This document shows positions 27,981 through 36,889 of a stretch of DNA of 64,000 nt, piece after piece. Position 1 is the first letter of the stretch. Each line of letters starts with the position of its first letter. Below the pieces are notes generated by a model. The model saw nothing but the letters and a program-made list of their open reading frames with translations, was not told the origin of the DNA and did not search any database. The stretch is from Hymenobacter gummosus (GTDB taxonomy: Bacteria; Bacteroidota; Bacteroidia; Cytophagales; Hymenobacteraceae): the NCBI RefSeq assembly GCF_003970915.1, contig NZ_RXOF01000004.1:1-64000 (forward strand). The letters are read 5' to 3'. Made by a program: the position numbers and the translations under genes.

Positions 27981-28044
27981 GAGGGTCAGAGAAGTTGAAA
28001 AAGAAGATACCGGCCAGGGAGCCGGCGGGGCCAGCCCGCTGGAC

Positions 28045-29031
28045 TTAGGGCTGGTCGGGGTTGAAGACTTTGCGCACTTCCTGCTTGCGGAAGGTGAAAT
28101 GCACCGGCCGGTTCTCGTTGAGCTTGGCCAGCATTTCGTCGCACATGCGGTAGGTCGCGTCGATGTTGTTTTCGCCGGGGCGGGGCACGAAGCCGGTTTC
28201 GAAACGCTCCGGGTTCTGCACCTGCGGCAGGTTGAAGCGGTCGAACAAGGCGCGCTTCATGGGCCGGATAGGCCGCTTCGCCGCCTCGATGCCGTCGCGC
28301 AGCAACTCGCCCACGCCGCGGCGCGGGGGCTTGCCGGCGTAGAAGTCGCGCACGCGCTCAAACTCGGCCTGGCGCTTGGCCTCGCTCATGCGGTTGAAGT
28401 TCCCGTCGGGGTTGCTCACGTGCATGCTGATGACGGCCGTGCACCAGGCAATGTTCACGTTCAGGCTGGTAGCGCGGTATACCCACTCCAGGTCCACCAT
28501 CACCACGCCGGCGTAGAACAGCCCGGTGAGGGTCAGCGACTTGCGCCGAATCAGAATCGGCAGGTCAATCATCTGGAACGGGATTTTGTGCTCCAGCCAG
28601 CGCTGGTAGTCCCGGGCCGGGTCTTCCTTCACGCGCACGTAGCTCAGGTCTTCCATCTGCGAGGCGGCGTTGTAGCCCATGACCACGTCCACCTCGGGGT
28701 TTTCCATCATGAAATCGGCCGCCTTCCGGATGGAGGGGTAGTGGAAGGCGTCGTCGTCGTTGATGAGCTTGATGATTTCGCCCCGGGCCATAAACAGACA
28801 CTTGTTCATGCCGTGCGACTGGCCCTTGTCGTGCTCCGAGACGTACTGCTGGATCTTGCCCGCCTCGTACAGCTCGCGCAAGTACTGGGGCGTGCCGTCC
28901 TTGCTGCCGCCGTCGGCCACTATGATTTCTTCATCGGGCCGCCGCTCGGCCACCAGGCGCCCGAGCACGTGCTTCAGGTACGGCAGCTTGTTGTACGTCG
29001 TCAGAACGTAGGAAATCCGGTAAGTGGACAT
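28045..29031 (-). CDS. glycosyltransferase family 2, paralogue B
   Basis: A 328-residue GT-A protein. YVLTTYNKLPYLKHVLGRL, IIVADGGSKDGTPQYLREL near 35, DKGQSHGMNKC near 68 and LINDDDAFHYPSI near 90 are nearly the same as in paralogue C (31669). Its C-terminus, with RPIRPMKRALFDRFNL and a final RPVHFTFRKQEVRKVF, is also shared with C but not with A. The ATG is at 29029-29031. Confidence 0.9.
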   Translation of the reverse strand: MSTYRISYVLTTYNKLPYLKHVLGRLVAERRPDEEIIVADGGSKDGTPQYLRELYEAGKIQQYVSEHDKGQSHGMNKCLFMARGEIIKLINDDDAFHYPSIRKAADFMMENPEVDVVMGYNAASQMEDLSYVRVKEDPARDYQRWLEHKIPFQMIDLPILIRRKSLTLTGLFYAGVVMVDLEWVYRATSLNVNIAWCTAVISMHVSNPDGNFNRMSEAKRQAEFERVRDFYAGKPPRRGVGELLRDGIEAAKRPIRPMKRALFDRFNLPQVQNPERFETGFVPRPGENNIDATYRMCDEMLAKLNENRPVHFTFRKQEVRKVFNPDQP

Positions 29032-29110
29032 CGAAAAAGGGTACGGGGTACGAAGGTGAATTGAACGTCGGCGGGCGGCGGGGCCGGGGGGGCCGGAAGG
29101 CCCGTTTCGA

Positions 29111-30265
29111 CTACTCCGGGGCGCCGCAGATGGCGCGCAGGGCCTGGTCGACCAGGGCCGGGTCGGCGGTGATATCGGCGTAGTTATGCTCCACGTTGGG
29201 CGGGGACCCCAGCTTGGAGGGCACCAGGGAGTAGTGCACCCCGATGGCCGCCGCCATGCACATGTAGCTGGGGTTGATGTAGGTTTCGCTGAGCATTTCC
29301 AGCGCGTGCGTGCCGGGCGTCATGAACAGCAGGTTGGTCATGTTGGCTCCGTGAATGCCGATGAAGATGGACGCCTCGTACATGGTGCGCACCTGCTCCA
29401 CGAAATTCATGTCCTCGAAGTAAATCGTCTCGAAGCCGTAGCGCGCCAGCACGGCCAGCACCTCGTCCTCATTGGTGAGGTGGCGCCACTGCTGGCGGTT
29501 GCGCGAGACGTACAGCCGGCGCGTGGCCCGGCGGCTTGGGTCGAGGTGGCTCTGCAGGCTGCTGATGACCGCGTCGTGCACTTCCTTGGTCAGCTCGGGC
29601 ACCATGAAGCCGTGGCGGCCGGGCCGGGCGGGCATCCACAGGTCGTGCACGCGCACCAGCTCCCCGTCGCCGATGACGTGGGTGCGGGTGAAACCCAGCG
29701 CGCTGACGGTGCGCGTGATGTACTCCGGCGGCCGGGGCCCGGGCAGCAGCACCACGCAGTCGGGCTGCACGCGGCGCAGCAGCACCAGGCGAGGCAGCAC
29801 CTCGGCAATCCAGTGGAAGTAGTTGCCCGACCAGCTGTCGAAAGCCAGGCCCACGGGGCCATCCAGCAGCGCGGGCACGCGGCGGCTGCTCAGCTGCCGC
29901 ATCAGGAAAGAACCGCCAAACTCCAGCTCGAAGTAGTCCTGGGGCAGGCTGGGCACGAACACGCGCAGGCCTTTGAGCACGGTGCCGTGCCAGGCCACGT
30001 TCACGTCCCGCAGGTGGTAGACGACCTGGCGGAAGTTGGGCGTGACTTCGGTGAAAACGTCCTGGTAAGTCCGGGTGAAGTCGGCCGGGACCATGCTGGT
30101 ATTGACCGGGGCCGGGCACACGGCGCCGGTGGGCACCGGGGCCAGCTCGATTTCCTCGGCCTCCAGCGGCGAGCTGACGCCCCGCCCCAGCAGGCTCAGG
30201 CGCCGGTCAATAACTCGCTTGGCCCGCTGGTAGGCACTTAGTCGCGGGCGGGGGGGCGTAGCCAT
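29111..30265 (-). CDS. glycosyltransferase family 61 (DUF563)
   Basis: A 384-residue protein. After an N-terminal region of about 100 residues come the GT61-type motifs WSGNYFHWIAEVLPRLVLL near 145 and LYVSRNRQQWRHLTNEDEV near 265. FIGIHGANMTNLLFMTPG near 315 is the clearest family signature (H-G-A-x-x-T/A-N). Bacterial members act in capsule or LPS assembly. No signal peptide is visible. It sits between gmd and two GT2 paralogues, all on the minus strand. Confidence 0.88.
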   Translation of the reverse strand: MATPPRPRLSAYQRAKRVIDRRLSLLGRGVSSPLEAEEIELAPVPTGAVCPAPVNTSMVPADFTRTYQDVFTEVTPNFRQVVYHLRDVNVAWHGTVLKGLRVFVPSLPQDYFELEFGGSFLMRQLSSRRVPALLDGPVGLAFDSWSGNYFHWIAEVLPRLVLLRRVQPDCVVLLPGPRPPEYITRTVSALGFTRTHVIGDGELVRVHDLWMPARPGRHGFMVPELTKEVHDAVISSLQSHLDPSRRATRRLYVSRNRQQWRHLTNEDEVLAVLARYGFETIYFEDMNFVEQVRTMYEASIFIGIHGANMTNLLFMTPGTHALEMLSETYINPSYMCMAAAIGVHYSLVPSKLGSPPNVEHNYADITADPALVDQALRAICGAPE

Positions 30266-30287
30266 GACAAGGGTTTGTTATATACCA

Positions 30288-30320
30288 TCTGCACCCAGCA
30301 GCAGAGCCGCCGGGTGCAGA
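30288..30320 (-). terminator. weak hairpin between gmd and the GT61 gene
   Basis: The 9-bp stem TCTGCACCC / GGGTGCAGA has a 15-base loop. On the minus strand it follows the gmd stop (30356) and is followed by an AT-rich stretch, without a solid T tract. It may attenuate rather than end transcription. Confidence 0.4.
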
Positions 30321-30355
30321 CGATGAAGAGCAACTTAAATCCGGAGCGTCACCGC

Positions 30356-31480
30356 TTACTGATGCTGCTCGTGCTGCCAGAACACTTTGTGGCCGCCTTT
30401 CAGCAGGTAGGCGTCGCGCTTGAACAGCGACACGTCGGCCTGCACCATGTCCTTCACCAGGGCGGGCAGGTCGTACTTGGGCTCCCAGCCCAGCTTTTGC
30501 TTGCACTTGGTCGGGTCGCCGATGAGCAGGTCCACTTCGGTCGGGCGGAAGTAGGTGGGGTTCACCTCCACAACTACCTGACCTACCGGCACCTGGTACT
30601 CGGGGTCGTTGCAGGCCACTACCACGCCTTTCTCGTCCACGCCCTCGCCCTCGAAGGCCACTTCCACGCCCACTTCAGCGAAGGCCATCTTCACGAAGTC
30701 GCGCACGGTGGTGGTGATGCCGGTGGCAATGACGAAGTCCTCCGGCGTCTCGTGCTGCAGGATGCGCCACATGGCTTCCACGTAGTCCTTGGCGTGGCCC
30801 CAGTCGCGCTTGGCCGACAGGTTGCCCAGCGAGATTTTCTTGCGCATGCCCAGCACAATCTGCGCTACGCCGCGGGTGATTTTGCGGGTCACGAACGTTT
30901 CGCCGCGCAGCGGGCTTTCGTGGTTGAAGAGGATGCCGTTGACGGCGTACATGCCGTAGGCTTCGCGGTAGTTTACCGTAATCCAGAAGCCGTACATTTT
31001 GGCTACGGCGTAGGGCGAGCGGGGGTAGAAGGGCGTGGTTTCCTTCTGCGGAATTTCCTGTACCAAGCCGTACAGCTCCGAAGTGCTGGCCTGGTAAATC
31101 TTGGTTTTCTTGGTCAGCCCCAGCAGGCGCACGGCCTCCAGGATGCGCAGCGTGCCGATGCCGTCCACATTGGCCACGTACTCGGGCGTGTCGAACGACA
31201 CCTTCACGTGCGACATGGCGCCCAGGTTGTAAATCTCGTCGGGCTGCACTTCCTGAATGATGCGGATCAGGTTGGTGGAGTCCGTCAGGTCGCCGTAGTG
31301 GTTGGTAAACCGCGGATGCTTATTCCCCTCTTCGTCGGTGATGAGATGGTCAATGCGGTCGGTGTTGAACAGCGAGGAGCGACGCTTGACGCCGTGCACA
31401 TCGTAGCCTTTTTCCAGCAGGAATTCTGCCAGGTAAGCGCCGTCTTGACCCGTAATACCGGTGATGAGTGCTACTTTCAT
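30356..31480 (-). CDS. gmd: GDP-mannose 4,6-dehydratase
   Basis: A 374-residue SDR enzyme converting GDP-D-mannose to GDP-4-keto-6-deoxy-D-mannose. The ATG at 31478-31480 was chosen over the upstream in-frame ATG because it gives the standard N-terminus [19 protein letters not shown]. Further motifs are [14 protein letters not shown] near 35, [10 protein letters not shown] near 125, [10 protein letters not shown] near 150 (catalytic Tyr/Lys) and the C-terminal [17 protein letters not shown]. The product feeds GDP-fucose, rhamnose or perosamine synthesis; the reductase-like gene at 33336 and aminotransferase at 34278 are candidates for the next step. Confidence 0.96.
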   Translation of the reverse strand: MKVALITGITGQDGAYLAEFLLEKGYDVHGVKRRSSLFNTDRIDHLITDEEGNKHPRFTNHYGDLTDSTNLIRIIQEVQPDEIYNLGAMSHVKVSFDTPEYVANVDGIGTLRILEAVRLLGLTKKTKIYQASTSELYGLVQEIPQKETTPFYPRSPYAVAKMYGFWITVNYREAYGMYAVNGILFNHESPLRGETFVTRKITRGVAQIVLGMRKKISLGNLSAKRDWGHAKDYVEAMWRILQHETPEDFVIATGITTTVRDFVKMAFAEVGVEVAFEGEGVDEKGVVVACNDPEYQVPVGQVVVEVNPTYFRPTEVDLLIGDPTKCKQKLGWEPKYDLPALVKDMVQADVSLFKRDAYLLKGGHKVFWQHEQHQ

Positions 31481-31605
31481 GGGGGGAAGGTTGGCGCGGC
31501 CACTGGTTAGGGCCGCAATCAAATCGTGGAAAGGTGCGTGTTATCGAAGAAGCTTGGTGGTGCCGCAACGCGCAGCGGCCAGTACGGCCATACGAGTTGC
31601 GGCCG

Positions 31606-31613
31606 CAAAGGTA
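31606..31613 (-). promoter_or_regulatory. consensus -7 promoter box TACCTTTG upstream of gmd
   Basis: An exact match to TAnnTTTG on the minus strand, about 125 bases before the gmd ATG. The resulting leader contains an inverted repeat (GGCCGCAACT... and its partner near 31560-31600). It would start a unit running through gmd, the GT61 gene, the GT2 paralogues and the flippase. Confidence 0.5.
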
Positions 31614-31668
31614 ATACACAACTGCGTTAGCTGAACCTATTGTATTTCAGCCGGCTTTGATGTAAGCA

Positions 31669-32667
31669 TTACCCGAGTACTTTCGTCACCTGGTCGGTTT
31701 TGTAAAAAAACTCGGTCGGGCGCTGGGCATTATACTCGACCATAAACTGGTCGCACAGGTCGAATACGGCCCCCAGCTTGGCCGCGGGCTCGGTGGGCAG
31801 CGCGCCGCTGAAGCCGGTGGGCATGGCTTGGTTGCCCTGGTACTGCTTGAGGTGCAGCAGGTTAAACAAGCTGCGCTTGGCCGGCCGCAGAAAATCCTTC
31901 ACGACCTCAATCCAGCCCGACTGGTGGCGCACAAAATCCCGGAAGCTGAAGCCGATGGTCTTGTCGTAGTACACGCGCATGCGCTTGGCCTCCTCCGCAC
32001 TGGCGTTGCGGCCGCGCTGGTTCATCACCCGGAAATTGCTCTGCGGATTCTCGATGCGCACGCTCAGCATGGCCGTGCTCCAGGCCAGGTTGGCGTTGAG
32101 GCTGGTAATGCGGTAGGTAAACTCGGTATCGACCTGCACCACGCCGGTGTGAAACAAGCCGGTCAGGGCCAGCGACTTGCGCCGAATCAGCAGGGGCAGC
32201 CCGATCATCCAGATGACGGCTTTGCTGCTGAGCCAGCGCTGAAAGTTGTCGGCCACGTCGTCGTAGAGAGTGGCCGTACCGGGCTTATCCACGTCGATCA
32301 GCCCGGTATTGCCCGACATCACGTCGATTTCGGGGTGGGCCAGCATAAATTCCTTGGCTTCGCGGATGGCCGGGTAGCTGAACGCGTCGTCGTCGGTGAT
32401 AAGCTTAATCAACTCCCCGCGCGCCATGAGCATGCACTTGTTGAAGCCGTGGGCCTCGCCCTTGTCGCGCTCTGACACGAACTGCTGAATTTGGCCCGCC
32501 TCGTACAGCCCGCGCAGGTACTCGGCGGTGCCGTCCTTGCTGCCGCCGTCGGCCACCACGATTTCCTCGTCGGGCTGGCGGGCAGCGAGTAGGCGCTCCA
32601 GCACCTGCTGCAGGTAGGGCAGCTTGTTGTACGTGGTCAGCACGTAAGACAGCGTGTACTCAGCCAT
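31669..32667 (-). CDS. glycosyltransferase family 2, paralogue C
   Basis: A 332-residue GT-A protein, sister to paralogue B: YVLTTYNKLPYLQQVLERLL, IVVADGGSKDGTAEYLRGL, DKGEAHGFNKCM and KLITDDDAFSYPAI appear at matching positions. LPLLIRRKSLALTGLFHTGVV near 165 and the C-terminal LRPAKRSLFNLLHLKQ are also shared with B. It is separated from B by gmd and the GT61 gene. It starts 8 bases past the acyltransferase stop, so these two are co-transcribed. Confidence 0.9.
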   Translation of the reverse strand: MAEYTLSYVLTTYNKLPYLQQVLERLLAARQPDEEIVVADGGSKDGTAEYLRGLYEAGQIQQFVSERDKGEAHGFNKCMLMARGELIKLITDDDAFSYPAIREAKEFMLAHPEIDVMSGNTGLIDVDKPGTATLYDDVADNFQRWLSSKAVIWMIGLPLLIRRKSLALTGLFHTGVVQVDTEFTYRITSLNANLAWSTAMLSVRIENPQSNFRVMNQRGRNASAEEAKRMRVYYDKTIGFSFRDFVRHQSGWIEVVKDFLRPAKRSLFNLLHLKQYQGNQAMPTGFSGALPTEPAAKLGAVFDLCDQFMVEYNAQRPTEFFYKTDQVTKVLG

Positions 32668-32674
32668 GGCGCGG

Positions 32675-33244
32675 TTAGTAGCCTAGTTTGGCAGCGTATT
32701 CCAGCATCTTGGCGCGCGGCCGCATTTTCACCGGCCGGGCCGGCACGCCCACGTACACCGTCCAGGGCTCGGTGTCCTTGGTCACCAGGGAGCAGGCGCC
32801 GACGACGCTGCCCTCCCCTATCGTCACGTTGGGCATGATAACCACGTTGGTACCGATGCCGGCGAAGCGCTGGCAGCGGATGGTGCCGAAGTCCACCGTG
32901 TCGCGAAACTCCTCGGGCACCGTCACGCTGGTAAACCCGTCGCCCATAAACCGGTCGGAGCCGCAAATCAGGCGGCTACCGGCGGCAATGGTGACAAAAT
33001 CCTCCACCACCAGGGTACTCTGCGCCCCGCCGATGATGGTCAGGTACGGCGACAGGTGCACGTAGTCGCCGATGTCGGCGGCGGTGGTGAGGTACACCCC
33101 AGAGTCGATGGCCACGTGGCTGCCCACCGACACGAGGTGGGGCCGGCGGATTTCGACGCGGGCGCTGATGAACACGTCTTCGCCGCAGCGTTTGAGCAGC
33201 GAATAATCGTACGTAGCCGAAGCCAGCGGAGAAGTATCAGCCAT
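32675..33244 (-). CDS. left-handed beta-helix (hexapeptide) acyltransferase
   Basis: A 189-residue O- or N-acetyltransferase-type protein. The ATG at 33242-33244 is preferred to an upstream start because it gives a compact N-terminus. Hexapeptide repeats run from about residue 35 to 165 (VSVGSHVAIDSG, IGDYVHLSP, IGTNVVIMPNVTIGEGSVVGACSLVT), with the typical closing VYVGVPARPVKM. It could acetylate an amino sugar (the role of FdtC in the Fuc3NAc pathway) or a hydroxyl of the finished glycan; which is not decided by the sequence. Confidence 0.85.
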   Translation of the reverse strand: MADTSPLASATYDYSLLKRCGEDVFISARVEIRRPHLVSVGSHVAIDSGVYLTTAADIGDYVHLSPYLTIIGGAQSTLVVEDFVTIAAGSRLICGSDRFMGDGFTSVTVPEEFRDTVDFGTIRCQRFAGIGTNVVIMPNVTIGEGSVVGACSLVTKDTEPWTVYVGVPARPVKMRPRAKMLEYAAKLGY

Positions 33245-33279
33245 ATGCAAACGGGTTAGACAACGGGGTTGGCCAGTGG

Positions 33280-33325
33280 CCAAACGGGCCCCTTGCGCCT
33301 GCTACGGTGCAAGGGGCCCGTTTGG
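33280..33325 (-). terminator. perfect 17-bp hairpin after the fucose-synthase-like gene
   Basis: CCAAACGGGCCCCTTGC pairs exactly with its complement across a 12-base loop. It starts 11 bases after the minus-strand stop codon at 33336 and lies upstream of the acyltransferase start. No T tract follows, so it is a terminator or a stability hairpin. Confidence 0.55.
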
Positions 33326-33335
33326 TTGGGCAGCC

Positions 33336-34268
33336 TTAGTACGGGAATACCGACTCGTAGTAGGCAATGGTTTTGGCAATGCCCTCTTCGAAATCGGTAA
33401 ACTTGAAATCGGGGAATACCTGCCGGAAGCGGGTGTCGTCCATTACTTTCTTGGGCGCGCCGTCGGGCTTGGTGTGGTCCCACACCGTCTTGCCCTTGTA
33501 GTCGAACTTATCCTGGATGATGTCGACCAGCTGTTTCACGCTCAGGCCGTCGTTCTGGGCCACGTTCAGCACCTGGTCCAGGCCTTTACGGTCGGGCAGC
33601 AGCAGCACCATCCACACCAGGCGGGCGAGGTCCTTGGCGTAGAGCCACTCGCGCACGGCCACGCCGGTACCCCAGATGGGCAGCTCGGGCTGGTTGATTT
33701 TCTCGGCCTTGACGAACTTGGAAATCAGCGCATTCAGGGCGTGCGCCTTGTTCGGGTCGGTCGAGTCGTAGGGGCCGTACATGTTGGGGGTGAGCAGGTT
33801 GATGCTGCGCACGGCGTACTGCATGTAGAAGCACTCGGCGGCGGCCCACAGCAGGCGGCGGGTAGCGCCGTAGCTGAGCACCGAGCGGTGCAGGTGCCCG
33901 TCCCACCACTCGTCCTCGCGGAAGAGGTCGGCCTTGGCCGGGTAGGCGCAGTTGGCAATGGGGTTGATGACGATGGCGCGCGGGCAGGCGTGGGCCACGG
34001 CCTCGTACATGCCCAGAATCATGCGCGAGTTGTCGGCTACCACGGTGGCGGCCTGCTCGGTCACGTAGTTGAGGCTGCCCACGTGGGCGGCGCAGTTGAC
34101 GATGAAATCCGGGCGGTGCTTCTGCAGAAACGCCGTGGCCTGGGCCGTGTCGCGCAAATCCAGGCCGGTGCTCAGGGAGGCCTCAATCGGCTCGACGCCG
34201 TTTTCGCGCAGAACCTCGACTACGTTGCGCCCGGCAAAGCCATTGGCGCCAAATACTACTACTTTCAT
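33336..34268 (-). CDS. GDP-L-fucose synthase-like NAD(P)-dependent epimerase/reductase with altered catalytic residues
   Basis: A 310-residue extended SDR protein. The cofactor motif is VFGANGFAGRNV, with further Fcl-like features (AAHVGSLNYVTEQ near 61, NLLTPNMYGPYD near 157, NKAHALNALISKF near 173). Against E. coli GDP-fucose synthase, Cys109 and His179 are kept (Cys107, His176 here) and Tyr136 is Tyr133. The catalytic Ser107 is Ala105 and Lys140 is Arg137 (YGATR). It is probably a divergent relative acting on the Gmd product or another GDP-sugar, and classical reductase activity is doubtful. It is 9 bases from the aminotransferase stop upstream. Confidence 0.8.
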   Translation of the reverse strand: MKVVVFGANGFAGRNVVEVLRENGVEPIEASLSTGLDLRDTAQATAFLQKHRPDFIVNCAAHVGSLNYVTEQAATVVADNSRMILGMYEAVAHACPRAIVINPIANCAYPAKADLFREDEWWDGHLHRSVLSYGATRRLLWAAAECFYMQYAVRSINLLTPNMYGPYDSTDPNKAHALNALISKFVKAEKINQPELPIWGTGVAVREWLYAKDLARLVWMVLLLPDRKGLDQVLNVAQNDGLSVKQLVDIIQDKFDYKGKTVWDHTKPDGAPKKVMDDTRFRQVFPDFKFTDFEEGIAKTIAYYESVFPY

Positions 34269-34277
34269 GGGTGGATA

Positions 34278-35378
34278 TTACCAGCCTTGGTTAATGGCAG
34301 AAATGATGTAATCCACTTGCTCCGGGCTCAGGGCGTCGTGCAGTGGAATGTGAATTTGGGTGTCGTCGAAGCGGCGTTGGTTGGTCAGGTACTCCCGCTT
34401 GCCGCCGAACAGGGAGTTCTTGTCGATGCCGTTGTGGGCCACCGAGGCCACGATGCCGCGGCTTTTCAGCGCCCGGATGAAGTCCAGCCGCCGCTCCACG
34501 TGCATGCCGTAGAGCCAGTAGGCGCTTTCGCGGTCGGGGCGCTGCTCAAACAGCTGCAGCCCCGCCACTTGGCTCAGGCCGGCGGTGTACTGCCGCGCCA
34601 ACGCGCGGCGGCGCGTCATCCGTTCCGCGAAGCCTTCAAGATTGGCCAGGCCCAGGGCAGCGCCATAGTCGCTCAGGTGATACTTGTAGCCCAGCTCGGC
34701 CAAATCGTACTCCCGCTCCCCCAGCTCCGACATGGGCGAATGGTCGCGGTCGATGCCAAACCAGCGCCGGCGGAACACTTCCTCGGCCCGGGCGGGGTCG
34801 GGGCAGCACAGGGCGCCGCCGTCGCCGGTGGTCAGGTGCTTGATGGCCTGAAAGGAAAAGCAGGTGTACTCGGAAATGGCACCGATGGGCCGGCCCTTAT
34901 AGGTGGCGCCCAGGGCGTGGGCGGCGTCTTCTATCACCACGAGCTGGTGGCGCCGGGCAATGGCGTGCAGCTCGTCCATGTCGCAGGGGTAGCCGCCCCA
35001 GTGCACGGCCATGATGGCCTTGGTGCGCGGGGTAATCGACGCCTCGATGGCCGCGGGGTCGATGTTGCCGGTTTCGTACTGGACGTCGGTAAACACGGGC
35101 GTGGCGCCCTCCTGCACCACCGCCAAACCCGAGGCAATAAACGTCTGGGGGGCCATAATGACCTCGTCGCCAGGGCCGAGGCCAGCCACCACTACGGCCA
35201 GGTGCAGGGCACTGGTGCCGCTGTTCAGCGCCGCCGGATTGGCCAGGCCCAGCTCGGCGGCCAGGCGCGCTTCAAACTCCTTGACCAGCCTGCCCTCGCT
35301 CAGGAATTGCGACGTCAGCACTTCGGACACGCGGGCATGCGCCGTTGGGTGCACAAAGGTGCTGAACAAGGGTATCAT
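34278..35378 (-). CDS. DegT/DnrJ/EryC1-family sugar aminotransferase
   Basis: A 366-residue PLP enzyme. SGTSALHLAVVVAGLG near 56 and IMAPQTFIASGLAV near 76 form the PLP pocket. VIEDAAHALGA near 155 carries the Asp, and CFSFQAIKHLTTGDGG near 183 the Schiff-base Lys. Because gmd and a GDP-fucose-synthase-like gene lie nearby, GDP-4-keto-6-deoxymannose is a plausible substrate (product GDP-perosamine), but the sequence does not prove the nucleotide. It is distinct from the aminotransferases at 20029 and 37890. Confidence 0.88.
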   Translation of the reverse strand: MIPLFSTFVHPTAHARVSEVLTSQFLSEGRLVKEFEARLAAELGLANPAALNSGTSALHLAVVVAGLGPGDEVIMAPQTFIASGLAVVQEGATPVFTDVQYETGNIDPAAIEASITPRTKAIMAVHWGGYPCDMDELHAIARRHQLVVIEDAAHALGATYKGRPIGAISEYTCFSFQAIKHLTTGDGGALCCPDPARAEEVFRRRWFGIDRDHSPMSELGEREYDLAELGYKYHLSDYGAALGLANLEGFAERMTRRRALARQYTAGLSQVAGLQLFEQRPDRESAYWLYGMHVERRLDFIRALKSRGIVASVAHNGIDKNSLFGGKREYLTNQRRFDDTQIHIPLHDALSPEQVDYIISAINQGW

Positions 35379-35542
35379 AGGAGCTGCATCGGACCCGGCA
35401 GGGGTACTGGCAGCCGTACGACGGCCGCTGCCGGGAGGAGCCGCAAAACTACGGCATAATTTATAACCGCGCAGCCCGCTACGACCGGCAGCTACAGCCG
35501 GCGCGGAAACGTCTTATTCGACTGCCAAACCGTCGCTGGCAG

Positions 35543-36811
35543 CTAATCAAAATGCGCGCGGACGCGGGGCTGGAACTTGCGCTCCAGCCAGTAGGCCACT
35601 GCCAGGGCCAGGGGCAGAAACAGAACGAAGCGCAACAGGAAGGTCGGCCCGCTGCCACTCACGGGGCTAATGTGGCCAAACAGGTACAGCAGCGGCACGT
35701 GCACAATGTAGAGCCCGTAGGAAATGCCACCAATCCAGATCAGGCGGCCCACCAGGCGTTGGCTGACCTTTTCCAGCCCGGCGGCGGGCAGTAGCACCGC
35801 CAGCACCCCGGCCAGATAACACAGCACCGCCAGCGTGTAGGGCGCCAGGTCTATTTCGCGGAAGTGCAGGCCCAGGTACACGAACGTCAGCGCCGGCGCG
35901 CCCAGCAGCACCCCGAGCACGGCCCGCCGCCCCGGAAAGTCCTTGTTGGCAAACACTAGCACGAACACCACGGCGTAGGGCAGAAAGGCAAAGTCCGAAA
36001 ACCGAATCTGCGTGGCGTAAGCGTCGAGGCCGGGTGCGTACGTCAGCCCGGGCACGAGCCGGAGTAGCTTGTGCGCCGCCGTATCGAATACGTTGAAGTA
36101 GTTCATCGTAAGCAGCACCAGCATCAGGCCCAGCAGCACCCGGAAGGGCGCCTCTTTGCGCGGCAGCTGCTTGGCGTACTGCGAGAGGGCAAGGCCCATC
36201 AGCCAGAAAGCGAAGCCGTAGGCATACGAAGTCGGCAGCGGATGCTGCGGGACCAGATACAGATTGAGGGTGCCAAGCAGCACGCAGACCAGGGCCGCGG
36301 GCAGGGCCGGAATCCGGCAGTAGGAAATAGGAATAAACAGCAGGTAGTAGAGCAACTCGTAGTGCAAGGACCACGAGGGGTCATTTTCCCGGATGATGTC
36401 GGTCAGCAGCACCTGCAGCAGCGAGAAGTTGCCCAGGACGGTGGTCAGCGGGTAAGGCTGCGCCACGGCCATGGTCAGCAGCAGACTGACAAAGTAGATG
36501 GGGTAGATGCGCAGCAGGCGCTTTTTCAGGTACACCCCGATACTGGCCCCTTCCAGCCGTTGCTTGGTGGAAAGGCCAATAACGTAGCCGGACAGCACGA
36601 AAAACAGCAGTACCGCCAAGTGTGAGGGTGGCACAAACGACCAGATGCCCCGGGGCGTGTAACCGGGGTCCAGCAGGTTGTGGTTTTCGATAGAGTGGGC
36701 CCAGACCACAATCAGAGCCGCAAAACCGCGCAAAGCCTCCAGGTTGTACTCAATCTTCTTGCTCACTTTTTGCGGCACCCCGGCAGGTGCATGTACTTGT
36801 GAGGTGACCAA
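35543..36811 (-). CDS. acyltransferase 3 family membrane protein (OafA/YrhL-like)
   Basis: A 422-residue protein with about ten membrane helices. The family motif EALRGFAALIVVWAH is near residue 25, and SWSLHYELLYYL near 140 matches the conserved (H/W)SL.E(L/E)..Y segment. Such proteins move acetyl or other acyl groups onto sugars of O-antigen, EPS or peptidoglycan. The frame starts at TTG 36809-36811, and a GTG at 36764-36766 is a shorter option. A -7 box (TATATTTG) lies 40 bases upstream in an AT-rich gap. Confidence 0.9.
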   Translation of the reverse strand: MVTSQVHAPAGVPQKVSKKIEYNLEALRGFAALIVVWAHSIENHNLLDPGYTPRGIWSFVPPSHLAVLLFFVLSGYVIGLSTKQRLEGASIGVYLKKRLLRIYPIYFVSLLLTMAVAQPYPLTTVLGNFSLLQVLLTDIIRENDPSWSLHYELLYYLLFIPISYCRIPALPAALVCVLLGTLNLYLVPQHPLPTSYAYGFAFWLMGLALSQYAKQLPRKEAPFRVLLGLMLVLLTMNYFNVFDTAAHKLLRLVPGLTYAPGLDAYATQIRFSDFAFLPYAVVFVLVFANKDFPGRRAVLGVLLGAPALTFVYLGLHFREIDLAPYTLAVLCYLAGVLAVLLPAAGLEKVSQRLVGRLIWIGGISYGLYIVHVPLLYLFGHISPVSGSGPTFLLRFVLFLPLALAVAYWLERKFQPRVRAHFD

Positions 36812-36850
36812 AGTGTGTCGTTCGAGGTGCGAAGCGGAGGTTACAAGCTA

Positions 36851-36858
36851 CAAATATA
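36851..36858 (-). promoter_or_regulatory. -7 promoter box TATATTTG upstream of the acyltransferase gene
   Basis: An exact match to TAnnTTTG on the minus strand in an AT-rich gap, 40 bases before the 36811 start. No clear -33 element. Confidence 0.45.
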
Positions 36859-36889
36859 AATAATAGTGGCTAACCATATTAAAAGGCGG

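Noticed and set aside
33276-35459. A 727-codon open frame opposite the fucose-synthase-like and aminotransferase genes
   Set aside because: Antisense to two recognisable enzymes with no domain of its own.
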